NCBI GenBank assembly: GCA_045124055.1
Contig: JBGVKZ010000049.1
Span: forward strand, 1-64,000
Direction of reading: 5' to 3'
Source: CALZKI01 sp045124055
GTDB taxonomy: Bacteria; Bacillota; Clostridia; Lachnospirales; Lachnospiraceae
DNA length: 64,000 bases
Shown: positions 25,606-34,190 of the stretch, in pieces
Layout: each line of letters opens with the position of its first letter
How positions within the stretch are numbered: position 1 is the stretch's first letter
Notes under the pieces: model-generated
What the model saw: the letters and a program-made list of their open reading frames with translations, nothing else
The model's database searches: none
What the model was told of the DNA's origin: nothing
Translations under genes and position numbers: made by a program

Positions 25606-26589
25606 ATGAAAAAATCTCGATATATAAGTTTTATCACAAGTATTTGTCTGTTACTCCTTTTAGGTTGCTCCCGTAATGAACAACCCATTTCTAAGTCCGG
25701 TATGTATTTTGATACGATTATTACGATTACTGTCTATCATTCAGAGGACGAGCCTTTGCTGGATAAGTGTTTTTCTATGGCGGAATATTATGAAAATCTA
25801 TTTAGTAAAACCATTGAAACTTCTGATATTTATCAGATAAATCATAGTCAGGGCACGCCTACTGAGGTTCATGAGGAAACCTTCTATCTTTTAGAGAAAG
25901 CACTGGACTACGCTGCTATGACAGAAGGTGCGATTGACCCTACCATTCTTCCCCTGTCAGATTTATGGAACTTTGGAGAAAACGAAACCGTTCCAAAGGA
26001 GGAAGACATTGCCTTTTCTCTATCACAGGTTGGCTATGAAAATGTGATATTGGATTCTTTCTCCAATACTGTCACTTTAAAAAAGGAAAATATGGGCATT
26101 GACTTAGGTTTTATTGCCAAAGGTTATATTGCCGACAAAATGAAGGAATATCTCATATCTGAGGGTGTAGAAAGTGCCCTTATCAACTTGGGAGGAAATG
26201 TATTAACTATTGGTAATAAGCCTGATGGAAGTGCTTATACCCTAGGTGTTAGAGAGCCTTTTGGAGAAGCCAATTCCTCTATTACTACGGTAAAAGTAAC
26301 CGATAAAAGTCTGGTTTCTTCCGGGGTGTACGAGCGTTATTTTTATGAAGATGATGTGTTATATCATCACATTTTAGATACGTCTACCGGATATCCGGTA
26401 AACAATGGTCTTTTTGCCGTGACTATTTTGTCAGATTTCTCTATGGAAGGCGATGCATATTCCACTATATGTATGTGTCTTGGCTTAGAAGATGGTATGG
26501 AATTAATCGAATCCACAGAGGGCATAGAAGCATTGTTTATCACAGAGGATATGGAACTTGTTTATAGTAGTGGCTTTCCAAAAAATTGA
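25606..26589 (+). CDS. apbE: FAD:protein FMN transferase (lipoprotein)
   Basis: ApbE transfers FMN from FAD to a Thr or Ser of target proteins, including RnfG, RnfD and their Nqr counterparts. The 327-residue product has a lipoprotein signal with lipobox LLLLGCS (Cys at about 21), so it acts on the outer face of the membrane. Conserved ApbE segments include GIDLGFIAKGYIADKM, ALINLGGNVLTIG and HHILDTSTGYPV. GAGGTG precedes the ATG. The rnf operon begins 1.2 kb past its terminator, on the other strand, and its RnfD and RnfG both carry flavinylation motifs, making them the likely substrates. Confidence 0.94.
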   Translation: MKKSRYISFITSICLLLLLGCSRNEQPISKSGMYFDTIITITVYHSEDEPLLDKCFSMAEYYENLFSKTIETSDIYQINHSQGTPTEVHEETFYLLEKALDYAAMTEGAIDPTILPLSDLWNFGENETVPKEEDIAFSLSQVGYENVILDSFSNTVTLKKENMGIDLGFIAKGYIADKMKEYLISEGVESALINLGGNVLTIGNKPDGSAYTLGVREPFGEANSSITTVKVTDKSLVSSGVYERYFYEDDVLYHHILDTSTGYPVNNGLFAVTILSDFSMEGDAYSTICMCLGLEDGMELIESTEGIEALFITEDMELVYSSGFPKN

Positions 26590-26601
26590 GTAAAACACAA
26601 A

Positions 26602-26638
26602 GAAGATGCTACCCCTCGTAGCATCTTCAACTTTTTTT
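26602..26638 (+). terminator. Intrinsic terminator of apbE
   Basis: GAAGATGCTAC (26602-26612) and its perfect complement (26618-26628), then a T7 run. It could also serve the convergent YbaK gene. Confidence 0.9.
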
Positions 26639-26642
26639 GCGT

Positions 26643-27119
26643 TTAAACCACAACATCAAAACATTCGTAGTTCACAACTTTTTTCAGTTCCTCTAAAGCA
26701 ACTTCTACTTGATAGCCGATTTTTCCACCGCTAAACAAAATAGTATCAAACCCAGTTGCAGAAATATCTATTACTGTTTTAAACTGTTTTTTCATACCAA
26801 TCGGCGAACAACCACCGTGCACATAGCCTGTTAATGGCAATAATTCTTTCGATTTAATCATCGCAATACTCTTTTCACCAACTGACTTTGCCGCTTTTTT
26901 TAAGTCTAATTCTTTATGAACCGGAATCATAAAAACATAATTACTTTTTGAGTTTCCAATGGTTACTAAAGTTTTAAACACTTGATTCGGGTCTTCTGAA
27001 AGGACACTGGCAACCTCTACACCGCTAATTGCTTCTGTACCACCATACTCATAGCTTTTATAATCGATTTTTTTCTGTTCCAAAATTCTCATTACATTGG
27101 TTTTTTCTTGCTTTTTCAT
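26643..27119 (-). CDS. YbaK/EbsC-family aminoacyl-tRNA deacylase (Cys-tRNA(Pro) type)
   Basis: A 158-residue trans-editing domain related to the ProRS insertion domain. Members hydrolyse Cys-tRNA(Pro) or similar mischarged tRNAs. The family signature GGCSPIGMKK is at about residues 99-108, and the conserved Lys in VFKTLV at about 48-53. The C-terminal GGKIGYQVEVAL is also typical. GGAGTG precedes the ATG. It lies 38 bases downstream of the Nudix gene, probably in one transcript. Confidence 0.92.
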   Translation of the reverse strand: MKKQEKTNVMRILEQKKIDYKSYEYGGTEAISGVEVASVLSEDPNQVFKTLVTIGNSKSNYVFMIPVHKELDLKKAAKSVGEKSIAMIKSKELLPLTGYVHGGCSPIGMKKQFKTVIDISATGFDTILFSGGKIGYQVEVALEELKKVVNYECFDVVV

Positions 27120-27157
27120 ATGCTTATCACTCCAAAACTTTAAAATTATGCCTGTGT

Positions 27158-27682
27158 TTACTTTAAAACTTCCTGCTGCACAATCTTAAGCACTTTATTT
27201 TCTCTTTCTATCATACCTTGAAAATTTTGACTTTCTGCCTTTTCCTTATGGTCTGCATTTTCATTTACAGATATCGCATAGCAAGGCATCACAAACTCTA
27301 ATGTAAAAAGTTCTTCTTCTTCATAATCATCAAGCTTTTGTTCCACCATTGTCTCTTTCACATCACACAGGTAATAATAATTGTCCTGAAGAAAGATATC
27401 TTCAATTTTTCCTTTTTCAATTCGACGTACATAGCCAAATTCTTTGATTGTGTCTCTCAAAACAACCAGTCCACTTTCTTCGCAAACCTCACGAACTAAA
27501 GTTTCCTCCAAAGACTCATTCCCCTCAATGCCACCACCTGGCAATTTGTAATAATCATATTTAAGGCTATGCATCATTGCAATTTTATTATCTTTTATTA
27601 TAATTCCTCTGACAGAAGGTCTTTTTCCAACTGTTCCATTAACATCATAATTCTTTTTATCAAGCGTAAATAGTTCTCGCAT
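27158..27682 (-). CDS. Nudix hydrolase
   Basis: 174 residues with a complete Nudix box, GGIEGNESLEETLVREVCEE followed by SGL (about residues 50-72), matching Gx5Ex7REUxEExGU. The substrate is unknown; the rest resembles the MutT/NUDT-like sanitising group with no extra domain. AGGAGGGG precedes the ATG. It is read together with the YbaK gene downstream. Confidence 0.92.
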   Translation of the reverse strand: MRELFTLDKKNYDVNGTVGKRPSVRGIIIKDNKIAMMHSLKYDYYKLPGGGIEGNESLEETLVREVCEESGLVVLRDTIKEFGYVRRIEKGKIEDIFLQDNYYYLCDVKETMVEQKLDDYEEEELFTLEFVMPCYAISVNENADHKEKAESQNFQGMIERENKVLKIVQQEVLK

Positions 27683-27715
27683 ACTCCCCTCCTGAGCCTA
27701 GTTTTCCCTCTTCTA

Positions 27716-27776
27716 AAAATATAACTCCTTCAAAAGCTTTTCACGGTAAGTATTGCTTTTGAAAGAGTTATATTTT
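27716..27776 (-). terminator. Long hairpin at the end of the rnf operon
   Basis: Arms 27716-27737 and 27755-27776 pair over 22 positions with one mismatch, around a 17-nt loop. On the minus strand the last arm ends in ATATTTTT. It begins two bases past the rnfB stop codon and is the likely operon terminator. Confidence 0.75.
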
Positions 27777-27777
27777 A

Positions 27778-28563
27778 CTAGATACACTTTTTCGGACAAA
27801 CTTCTGCACATTTACCACATTGTGTGCATTTTTCCTGGTCAATAGTAGCATGGAAGTCTTCCACTGTAATTGCACCATTTGGACAATTTTTTTTGCAAAG
27901 TCCACAGCCAATACAAGCCACATCACAAGCTTTCATAGCCACAGGGCCTTTATCCTTTGAACTACAAGCAACAATGTGTTTTGCCGTATAAGGTACGAAA
28001 CTGATTAGTTTCTTTGGACAAGCTTCAATACATTTGCCACAAGCTTTACAAGCCTCTTTATCAACAACTGCCACTCCATCAACGACATGAATGGCATCAA
28101 AAGGACAGGCTTTGACACAGTTTCCATACCCAAGACAGCCATAGTTACAGCTCTTTGGTCCGCCGCCTGGCACATAAGCTACCATACTACAATCTTCTAC
28201 ACCTGAATATTCATAATCTGTTTTTGCCTTATTGCAATCACCCTTACAATGAACAAAAGCAACCTGTCTCTGCCCTTTTTGAGCTTCTACACCCATAATA
28301 TCGGCAATTTTATCTCCTACAGCATCGCCACCTACCGGACAGGCATTCACTGGAGCTTCTCCTTTTACTATGGCTGCTGCAAGACCAGAACAACCCGCAT
28401 ATCCACATCCGCCACAGTTATTACCAGGTAATGCCTCTAGAACAGCTTCTTCTCTTTCATCCACCTCTACCTTAAAGGAAATCGCCGCTATGCCTAAAAA
28501 TAAACCTACAATCAATCCAACTATTCCGACAACCACAATAGCTGTTATAATTCCACTTACCAT
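27778..28563 (-). CDS. rnfB: Rnf complex subunit B (multi-[Fe-S] ferredoxin-like)
   Basis: RnfB is thought to accept electrons from reduced ferredoxin. The 261-residue protein has an N-terminal membrane anchor (about 5-28). An Fe-S domain follows with NCGGCGYAGCSGLAAAI (about 49-65). The C-terminal half carries CNYGC..GNCVKACP, CKACGKCIEACP, CIGCGLCKKNCP and CTQCGKCAEVCP, sufficient for several [4Fe-4S] clusters. AGGAGG precedes the ATG. It is the last gene of rnfCDGEAB. Confidence 0.97.
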   Translation of the reverse strand: MVSGIITAIVVVGIVGLIVGLFLGIAAISFKVEVDEREEAVLEALPGNNCGGCGYAGCSGLAAAIVKGEAPVNACPVGGDAVGDKIADIMGVEAQKGQRQVAFVHCKGDCNKAKTDYEYSGVEDCSMVAYVPGGGPKSCNYGCLGYGNCVKACPFDAIHVVDGVAVVDKEACKACGKCIEACPKKLISFVPYTAKHIVACSSKDKGPVAMKACDVACIGCGLCKKNCPNGAITVEDFHATIDQEKCTQCGKCAEVCPKKCI

Positions 28564-28575
28564 ATCTATGACCTC

Positions 28576-29172
28576 CTAAAAAATTCCTGAGAATCCGCAA
28601 AAAGCAATCGCCATAAGTCCTGCTGTAATCAGAACGATTGGCATTCCCTTAAAGGATTCTGGAATATCGTTGTATTCCATTTTTTCACGAATACCTGCCA
28701 AAATGATAATAGCGATGGTAAAACCGACGGCTGTTGCAAAGCCATTTACAATACTGAATAAGAAATTATATTCTTTTTGTACGTTCGTTAAAGCAATTCC
28801 AAGAACAGCACAGTTTGTAGTAATCAAAGGCAAATATACCCCTAATGATTGATACAATGAAGGCATAAATTTCTTCAAAAACATTTCTACAAACTGAACC
28901 AATGCTGCAATTACTAAAATGAACACAATCGTTTGTAAATAGGTTATATCTAATTTTACCAGCACAAATTCATAAATCACATTGGAAACCGCTGCCGCCA
29001 AAGTAATAACAAAAATAACGGAAACGCCCATTCCAGCTGCTGTCTTAACTTTCTTGGATACACCAAGGAAAGGACAAAGACCTAAAAACTGACTTAATAC
29101 TACGTTACTTACCAGAGAAGAACTAATTAAAATAGTTAATAATTGACCGATTGTACTTACTTCTGTACTCAT
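28576..29172 (-). CDS. rnfA: Rnf complex subunit A (membrane, [2Fe-2S]-binding)
   Basis: A 198-residue protein with six transmembrane helices, homologous to RnfE and NqrE. LGLCPFLGVS (about residues 30-39) and TTNCAVLG (about 115-122) hold the two Cys that with RnfE coordinate the intramembrane [2Fe-2S] cluster. It overlaps the rnfE stop codon by four bases (ATGA), and its AGGAGG lies within the Glu-rich end of rnfE, indicating translational coupling. Confidence 0.97.
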   Translation of the reverse strand: MSTEVSTIGQLLTILISSSLVSNVVLSQFLGLCPFLGVSKKVKTAAGMGVSVIFVITLAAAVSNVIYEFVLVKLDITYLQTIVFILVIAALVQFVEMFLKKFMPSLYQSLGVYLPLITTNCAVLGIALTNVQKEYNFLFSIVNGFATAVGFTIAIIILAGIREKMEYNDIPESFKGMPIVLITAGLMAIAFCGFSGIF

Positions 29173-29960
29173 ACATTCTCCTCCTTCTTTTCTTCTATAT
29201 TTTCATTGGAAACACTTGCCTCTGTAACCTTTTCTTCTGAAACTGTATCAGAAATCACACCTGTTGCATCTACATCGATAAACTTATGAGAACAACTACC
29301 ACTTTCTTTACAATTTAAACAGTCGGTACTACAACCAGATTGAATTTTACTTTCTTTTCCACGTTTCAACTGTATATGTTTCACCTTATTTTGAATCGCA
29401 GTTAAAGTAGCTAATACAAAGAAAGCTCCCGGTGCCATTGCAAAGATACTAATTGGTGTAAAATTCTCAAATAATTCTAATCCAAAAATTGTACCCACAC
29501 CTAAAAACTCTCTGATTGCACCAATAATTGTTAAAGCCACCGTGAAACCAAGCCCCATTCCAAGACCATCAAATAAAGATGGAAGCACTGGATTTTTAGA
29601 GGCAAACGCTTCTGCTCTACCTAAAATAATACAGTTTACAACAATTAATGGAATGTAAATTCCAAGAGCATCGTATAAAAACGGGATATATGCCTGTAAT
29701 AATAATTCAACAATCGTAACAAAGGAAGCAATAATAACAATGAATGCCGGAATTCTGACTCTGTTTGGAATTACATTACGTAGTAATGAAATAATCACAT
29801 TACTCATTGCCAGAACCACCATAGTTGTAAGTCCCATACCCATACCACTTATGGCTGAGGTTGTAACTGCTAAAGTAGGACACATACCAAGCATCAATAC
29901 AAAAGTTGGATTTTCTTTGATTAAACCATTTAAAAATGGTTTTAATACTTTATTGACCAT
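29169..29960 (-). CDS. rnfE: Rnf complex subunit E with Cys-rich C-terminal tail
   Basis: Six-helix membrane subunit paralogous to RnfA. LGMCPTLAVT and VNCIILGRAEA carry its cluster ligands. The core covers about residues 1-195. A further ~65 residues form a hydrophilic tail with CSTDCLNCKESGSC (about 205-218) and an acidic end; the family is usually 195-235 residues long. ATG 29960 is chosen over the in-frame ATG 29981 because AGGAGG lies eight bases upstream. This start overlaps the end of rnfG by 11 bases. The tail could bind a metal or an extra Fe-S cluster on the cytoplasmic side, but this is inference. Confidence 0.95.
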   Translation of the reverse strand: MVNKVLKPFLNGLIKENPTFVLMLGMCPTLAVTTSAISGMGMGLTTMVVLAMSNVIISLLRNVIPNRVRIPAFIVIIASFVTIVELLLQAYIPFLYDALGIYIPLIVVNCIILGRAEAFASKNPVLPSLFDGLGMGLGFTVALTIIGAIREFLGVGTIFGLELFENFTPISIFAMAPGAFFVLATLTAIQNKVKHIQLKRGKESKIQSGCSTDCLNCKESGSCSHKFIDVDATGVISDTVSEEKVTEASVSNENIEEKKEENV

Positions 29961-30585
29961 CTTCACTACCTCCTTCTGCATCTACTACCTGTGCACCATA
30001 ACGCATATCAAAATAGCTAACTGCCGCATTGACACCATTGGTAATTGCATCAGAAGTAATGGTTGCACCACTAATGGCATCTACTTCGTTATCCTTTTTT
30101 GCACCGGTTTTGGTTACTTCAAAAATAGTTGCTTTTTTCCCTGTAAATTGTGGAATCAACACGGATTCCGCATTCATACCAAGACCTGCTGATTCATTAA
30201 TTTCCAGTAAGGAAACAGCGTTAATTGTTCCGTCAAGCTTAATACCTACTAAAAATGTGATATTAGAGCTATATCCTTCTTTACTGATTACTTTAATCAC
30301 ATATCCTAAAACATTCATATCTGCATCAAAAGCATACATAGATGTTTCAATCACAGTATTGGGATAATTTTCTTTGATAACCTTTTCCGCTTCTGCGACT
30401 GAAAAATCACCATCTTCTTCAAAATACTCAGCTCCAGGGAAAGCCGCTTTAAAAGCCTCCTGAGTTTTTTCTTCGTTAGAAATGCGAATAGGTTCTTTTG
30501 TTACCTGATATACCAATCCTAAAATACCACCTGCAATTACGGTAATTAAAAGGAGAATTAAGGTATCTTTTATCATACTTTTCAT
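29950..30585 (-). CDS. rnfG: Rnf complex subunit G (covalent FMN protein)
   Basis: 211 residues. An N-terminal anchor (about 7-26) is followed by an extracytoplasmic FMN-binding domain. DAISGATITSDAI (about 175-187) matches the ApbE target D-x-x-S-G-A-T-x-T, with the FMN-accepting Thr in the middle. AGGAG precedes the ATG, which overlaps the rnfD stop codon (ATGA). The likely flavin transferase is the ApbE encoded at 25606-26589. Confidence 0.96.
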   Translation of the reverse strand: MKSMIKDTLILLLITVIAGGILGLVYQVTKEPIRISNEEKTQEAFKAAFPGAEYFEEDGDFSVAEAEKVIKENYPNTVIETSMYAFDADMNVLGYVIKVISKEGYSSNITFLVGIKLDGTINAVSLLEINESAGLGMNAESVLIPQFTGKKATIFEVTKTGAKKDNEVDAISGATITSDAITNGVNAAVSYFDMRYGAQVVDAEGGSEDGQ

Positions 30586-31514
30586 CGTCTTTCTCCTCCT
30601 TTTCCAAATGGTTTTGGCATCGTATATTTTTCGATAATTGGTACTAAAAGGTTACTGATAATAATGGCATAAGAAACTCCTTCTGCACTTGGTCCATAAA
30701 TTCGGAAAATACCAGTTAAAAGACCCAGAATAATACCATAAATATATTGCCCCAGTTTTGTAATTGGTCTGGTGACATAATCCGTTGCCATAAAGAATGC
30801 ACCCAGCATCAAACCGCCCCCTGCTAAGTGGGCTGTAATAAATGCAGGGTCAAATCCATGCCCACCAAATAAAACAAGGAAAATCACAAAGCTGATGATG
30901 TATGTGGCTGGAATACGCAAATCAATAATTCCAAGAGCCAACAAAATGCAAGCACCAATAATAATGGCAATCATAGAAGTTTCCCCAATCGTGCCGGAAG
31001 TCTTACCAATGACCATATTTAAAATATTGACACTACCGTTTTGTTTCACAAGGGCAAGCGGTGTTGCACCTGTATATGCATCACAATCAAAATTTGTCAT
31101 AAACTGTGCAAAGGACAAAAGCAGGAAACATCTTGCCCCGAGAGCCGGATTCATAAAGTTTTGTCCCAAACCACCAAATAACATTTTCACAACTAAAATT
31201 GCAAAAATACCACCAATAATACCAATCCAAAGAGGTGCAGATACAGGAAGATTTAGTGCTAAAAGAAGTCCTGTTACTACTGCTGAAAAATCTCCAATGG
31301 TAATTGGTTTTTTTACTAAAAATTCAAATCCCAATTCCGTCAATACACACGTTGCTACGGTTATCAAAATATGAGCCAAAGCTCTCAGCCCAAAGTTATA
31401 TATACCAAAGCCCGCAGCCGGAAGCAAAGCAATAACAACTGCCATCATAATTCCACTGGTAGAAATGCTTGCTCTAATATGTGGATTTGACGATACTTTC
31501 ATCTTTTCACTCAT
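30582..31514 (-). CDS. rnfD: Rnf complex subunit D (membrane, covalent FMN)
   Basis: A 310-residue polytopic membrane protein related to NqrB. SSNPHIRA at the N-terminus is a family marker. DAYTGATPLAL (about 147-157) is the flavinylation site, with the acceptor Thr in GATP. NPALGARCFLLLSF and MATDYVTRPI are conserved. In Rnf it contributes to the ion channel. AGGAG precedes the ATG. Confidence 0.97.
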   Translation of the reverse strand: MSEKMKVSSNPHIRASISTSGIMMAVVIALLPAAGFGIYNFGLRALAHILITVATCVLTELGFEFLVKKPITIGDFSAVVTGLLLALNLPVSAPLWIGIIGGIFAILVVKMLFGGLGQNFMNPALGARCFLLLSFAQFMTNFDCDAYTGATPLALVKQNGSVNILNMVIGKTSGTIGETSMIAIIIGACILLALGIIDLRIPATYIISFVIFLVLFGGHGFDPAFITAHLAGGGLMLGAFFMATDYVTRPITKLGQYIYGIILGLLTGIFRIYGPSAEGVSYAIIISNLLVPIIEKYTMPKPFGKGGERR

Positions 31515-31526
31515 AATCTGTTTCTC

Positions 31527-32843
31527 CTACTTTTTCTTTTTCGCCAACTGCATTTTTCTCATAGATTTAATGGACTGAGTCAGTTGTCTCTTAGCCGGAC
31601 AAACATAACTACACGTGCCGCATTCGATACATTCCATACCATTTGCCTTCAAAAAGGCTTCTTCCTGCCCTCTGTTTGCATAATCAGCCAACTTACTTGG
31701 TACAATTCTGGACGGACACGCCTCCACACATCTGCCACAGTTAATACATGCTGTTTCTTTTTCCGCTGATACGTCGTCTCTGGATAAGCAAAGCAAGGCA
31801 GAGGCTGTCTTCGTAGTCGGTACATCTAACTGGAACAGAGCAAATCCCATCATAGGACCACCAGAAATGACTTTTTCCGGTTTTTTCTTAAAATTACCAG
31901 AAGCCTCTAATAATTCCTGATAATTCATACCTACATATACTTTATAGTTTCTTGGATTACGTACGCAATCACCTGTTACCGTAATAATTCTCTCCATCAG
32001 TGGTTTTCCATAGATTACCGCATGATAAATCGCAACAATCGTATCCACGTTATCCACAATACAACCTACATCAGAAGGTAATTTTTCGCTGTTTAATCTT
32101 CTTCCACAAGATGCGTAAATCAACTGTCTTTCTGAACCCTGTGGATATTTTGTTTTTAACTCTTTTACTGTAATTCTCGTCTCATCTTTAGTCAGATTTT
32201 TTAAAATTTCAATACAATCAGGCTTATTATCTTCTACTGCCAAAATGCCCTGTGCATTTTCAAAGAGCCTTAGCATAATTTTCATACCTTCAACCAGTTT
32301 TTCCGGTTCTTCTATCATTCTTCTATTATCGGAAGTAAGATAGGGCTCGCATTCCGCACAGTTGGCTATCACATAGTCGATTTTCTTTGGATTTTTTGGA
32401 GATAATTTGATAAAAGTTGGAAAACCGGCACCGCCCATACCGACAACTCCGGCTTCTTTCACTTTTGCAATAATCTGCTCATTGGATAAATCCTCTAAAT
32501 TGTCACAAGATTCATAAATGACTTCTTCGTATTGCTCATCATTTTCAATCACAATACTCATTACCATATCGCCTGTAACTACACGTCTTGGTTCAATCGC
32601 CTTTACCGTACCGGATACAGACGAATGAATTGGTGCAGAAACAAATCCTGTGGCTTCTGCAATCTTCTGTCCTCTTAAAACTCTGTCTCCTTTATTCACA
32701 ATCGGCGTGGCAGGTGCACCAATATGTTGACTTAACGGATATACCAATTCTGCTTTTGGTAAAATATCAACAATAGAAAATTCTCTGGTTAAATCTTTTC
32801 CATCATATGGGTGAATACCACCATTAAAAGTCAGCTTAGCCAT
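31527..32843 (-). CDS. rnfC: Rnf complex subunit C (NAD(H)-interacting)
   Basis: Cytoplasmic NADH/FMN-binding subunit, 438 residues. It has an N-terminal barrel-sandwich region (GGIHPYDGK, ATPIVNKGD), then the GMGGAGFPTFIKL nucleotide-binding segment (about 135-147). A SLBB-like part is followed by two [4Fe-4S] motifs, CINCGRCVEACP (about 372) and CIECGTCSYVCP (about 411). First gene of rnfCDGEAB. A TATAAT box at 32876-32881 precedes it without a convincing -35. The complex couples ferredoxin oxidation and NAD+ reduction to Na+ or H+ export. Confidence 0.97.
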   Translation of the reverse strand: MAKLTFNGGIHPYDGKDLTREFSIVDILPKAELVYPLSQHIGAPATPIVNKGDRVLRGQKIAEATGFVSAPIHSSVSGTVKAIEPRRVVTGDMVMSIVIENDEQYEEVIYESCDNLEDLSNEQIIAKVKEAGVVGMGGAGFPTFIKLSPKNPKKIDYVIANCAECEPYLTSDNRRMIEEPEKLVEGMKIMLRLFENAQGILAVEDNKPDCIEILKNLTKDETRITVKELKTKYPQGSERQLIYASCGRRLNSEKLPSDVGCIVDNVDTIVAIYHAVIYGKPLMERIITVTGDCVRNPRNYKVYVGMNYQELLEASGNFKKKPEKVISGGPMMGFALFQLDVPTTKTASALLCLSRDDVSAEKETACINCGRCVEACPSRIVPSKLADYANRGQEEAFLKANGMECIECGTCSYVCPAKRQLTQSIKSMRKMQLAKKKK

Positions 32844-33002
32844 CTATTACCCTTCTTTCTACATTTTTTTTAATCATTATACTTAATATACTATTTTTAG
32901 CTCACATTTTCTACCCTTTTTCGCAAAAACTACTACTTGGATACTTAAAATTATGCTATCATATAAGAAAGTTTGCTTATTATTTTAACTTAGGAGAACT
33001 CT

Positions 33003-34106
33003 ATGAAATTATTTGAAGAAACCCTGAATAACTTTGTGCTTCCTTATACTTTCAAGGAGCAGATAAAAGAGGAGGAACTACTCTTTTTTGATATAGAAAC
33101 CACAGGCTTTACGGCAAAAAGTTCCAATCTCTATTTGATTGGCGTGGCCTATAAAAAAGGAAATGACTGGAAAATCAAACAGTTTTTTGCAGAAAACACT
33201 TTAGAAGAAGCCGAAATTATTAGGGCATTTTTTGATTGTGCAAAAGATTACAAATATCTGGTACATTTTAATGGTAATCATTTTGATTTACCTTATATCA
33301 CACAAAAATGTGCCCTTTTATCACTCCCATATCACTTTGATGACTTTTCGGGCATTGATATTTATAAAAGAATTTCTTCCTACAAATATTTTTTGAAATT
33401 GCCAAATTGCAAGCAAAAGACCATCGAGTATTTTTTAGGAATTGGTCGTGAAGATTTATACAGTGGCGGAGATTTAATAAAAGTTTATAAAGATTATGTA
33501 GCCAATCCTTCCAAGGAGTCTTTGGACCTTCTGATTTTGCATAATGCAGACGATTTGAAAGGTATGTTGCAGATTGTATCCATTTTAGCTTATTATGATT
33601 TATTCAACGGAAACTTACGAGCGAAAAAAGTACAAATCAATTCTTACACAGATATGAATGGTATTGTACAAAAAGAATTGCTGATGAAATTACATTTGCC
33701 AACTCCCCTTCCTGTTGCCACCAGTTTTATGAGTAACAACTGCTATTTCACAGGAAATGGTGACAATGCCACCATTAAAGTGCCATTATACGAAGAAGAA
33801 TTGAAGTATTTTTATAGTAATTATAAGGACTATTACTATTTACCAGAGGAAGATTTGGCGATTCACAAATCTGTTGCAACCTTTGTGGATAAAGATTGCC
33901 GCGAAAAAGCAACTGCAGCCACCTGTTATACCAGAAAGCAATCTACTTATCTTCCAGAATGGAGCATTTTATTTGAGCCATTTTTTAAAAGGGATTATAA
34001 TAGCAAAGAATTATACTTTGAGCTAACAGAAGATTTAAAAGCTGATAGAGTCGCTTTTAGCAATTATGCAAAACATATTTTAGATATGATGCTTCATAAC
34101 TATTAA
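33003..34106 (+). CDS. RNase H-like 3'-5' exonuclease-fold protein (YprB-type)
   Basis: The first ~200 residues are an RNase_H_2/DnaQ-like DEDD nuclease. FFDIETTGF (about 28-36) provides the first Asp-x-Glu. HFNGNHFDLPYI (about 93-104) gives the second Asp, and HNADDLKGM (about 180-188) the last acidic residues. The remaining ~165 residues are a hydrophilic domain I do not recognise. Bacillus YprB has this N-terminal domain, but its substrate is not well defined. AGGAG precedes the ATG. It is transcribed alone and divergently from rnfC. Confidence 0.85.
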   Translation: MKLFEETLNNFVLPYTFKEQIKEEELLFFDIETTGFTAKSSNLYLIGVAYKKGNDWKIKQFFAENTLEEAEIIRAFFDCAKDYKYLVHFNGNHFDLPYITQKCALLSLPYHFDDFSGIDIYKRISSYKYFLKLPNCKQKTIEYFLGIGREDLYSGGDLIKVYKDYVANPSKESLDLLILHNADDLKGMLQIVSILAYYDLFNGNLRAKKVQINSYTDMNGIVQKELLMKLHLPTPLPVATSFMSNNCYFTGNGDNATIKVPLYEEELKYFYSNYKDYYYLPEEDLAIHKSVATFVDKDCREKATAATCYTRKQSTYLPEWSILFEPFFKRDYNSKELYFELTEDLKADRVAFSNYAKHILDMMLHNY

Positions 34107-34142
34107 AGCTGAACTTTTCACATAAAACATAATCCAATACAA

Positions 34143-34172
34143 AAGGGATACTTTCAATAAAAAGTATCCCTT
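34143..34172. terminator. Bidirectional terminator between the YprB-type gene and cheR
   Basis: AAGGGATACTTT (34143-34154) and its perfect complement (34161-34172) form a 12-bp stem with a 6-nt loop between two convergent genes. It closes the long tetR-to-cheR operon on the minus strand. Confidence 0.8.
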
Positions 34173-34190
34173 AAATATTATACTTATTTT

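Noticed and set aside
30895..31374. 159-codon plus-strand frame within rnfD
   Set aside because: Antisense shadow of rnfD.
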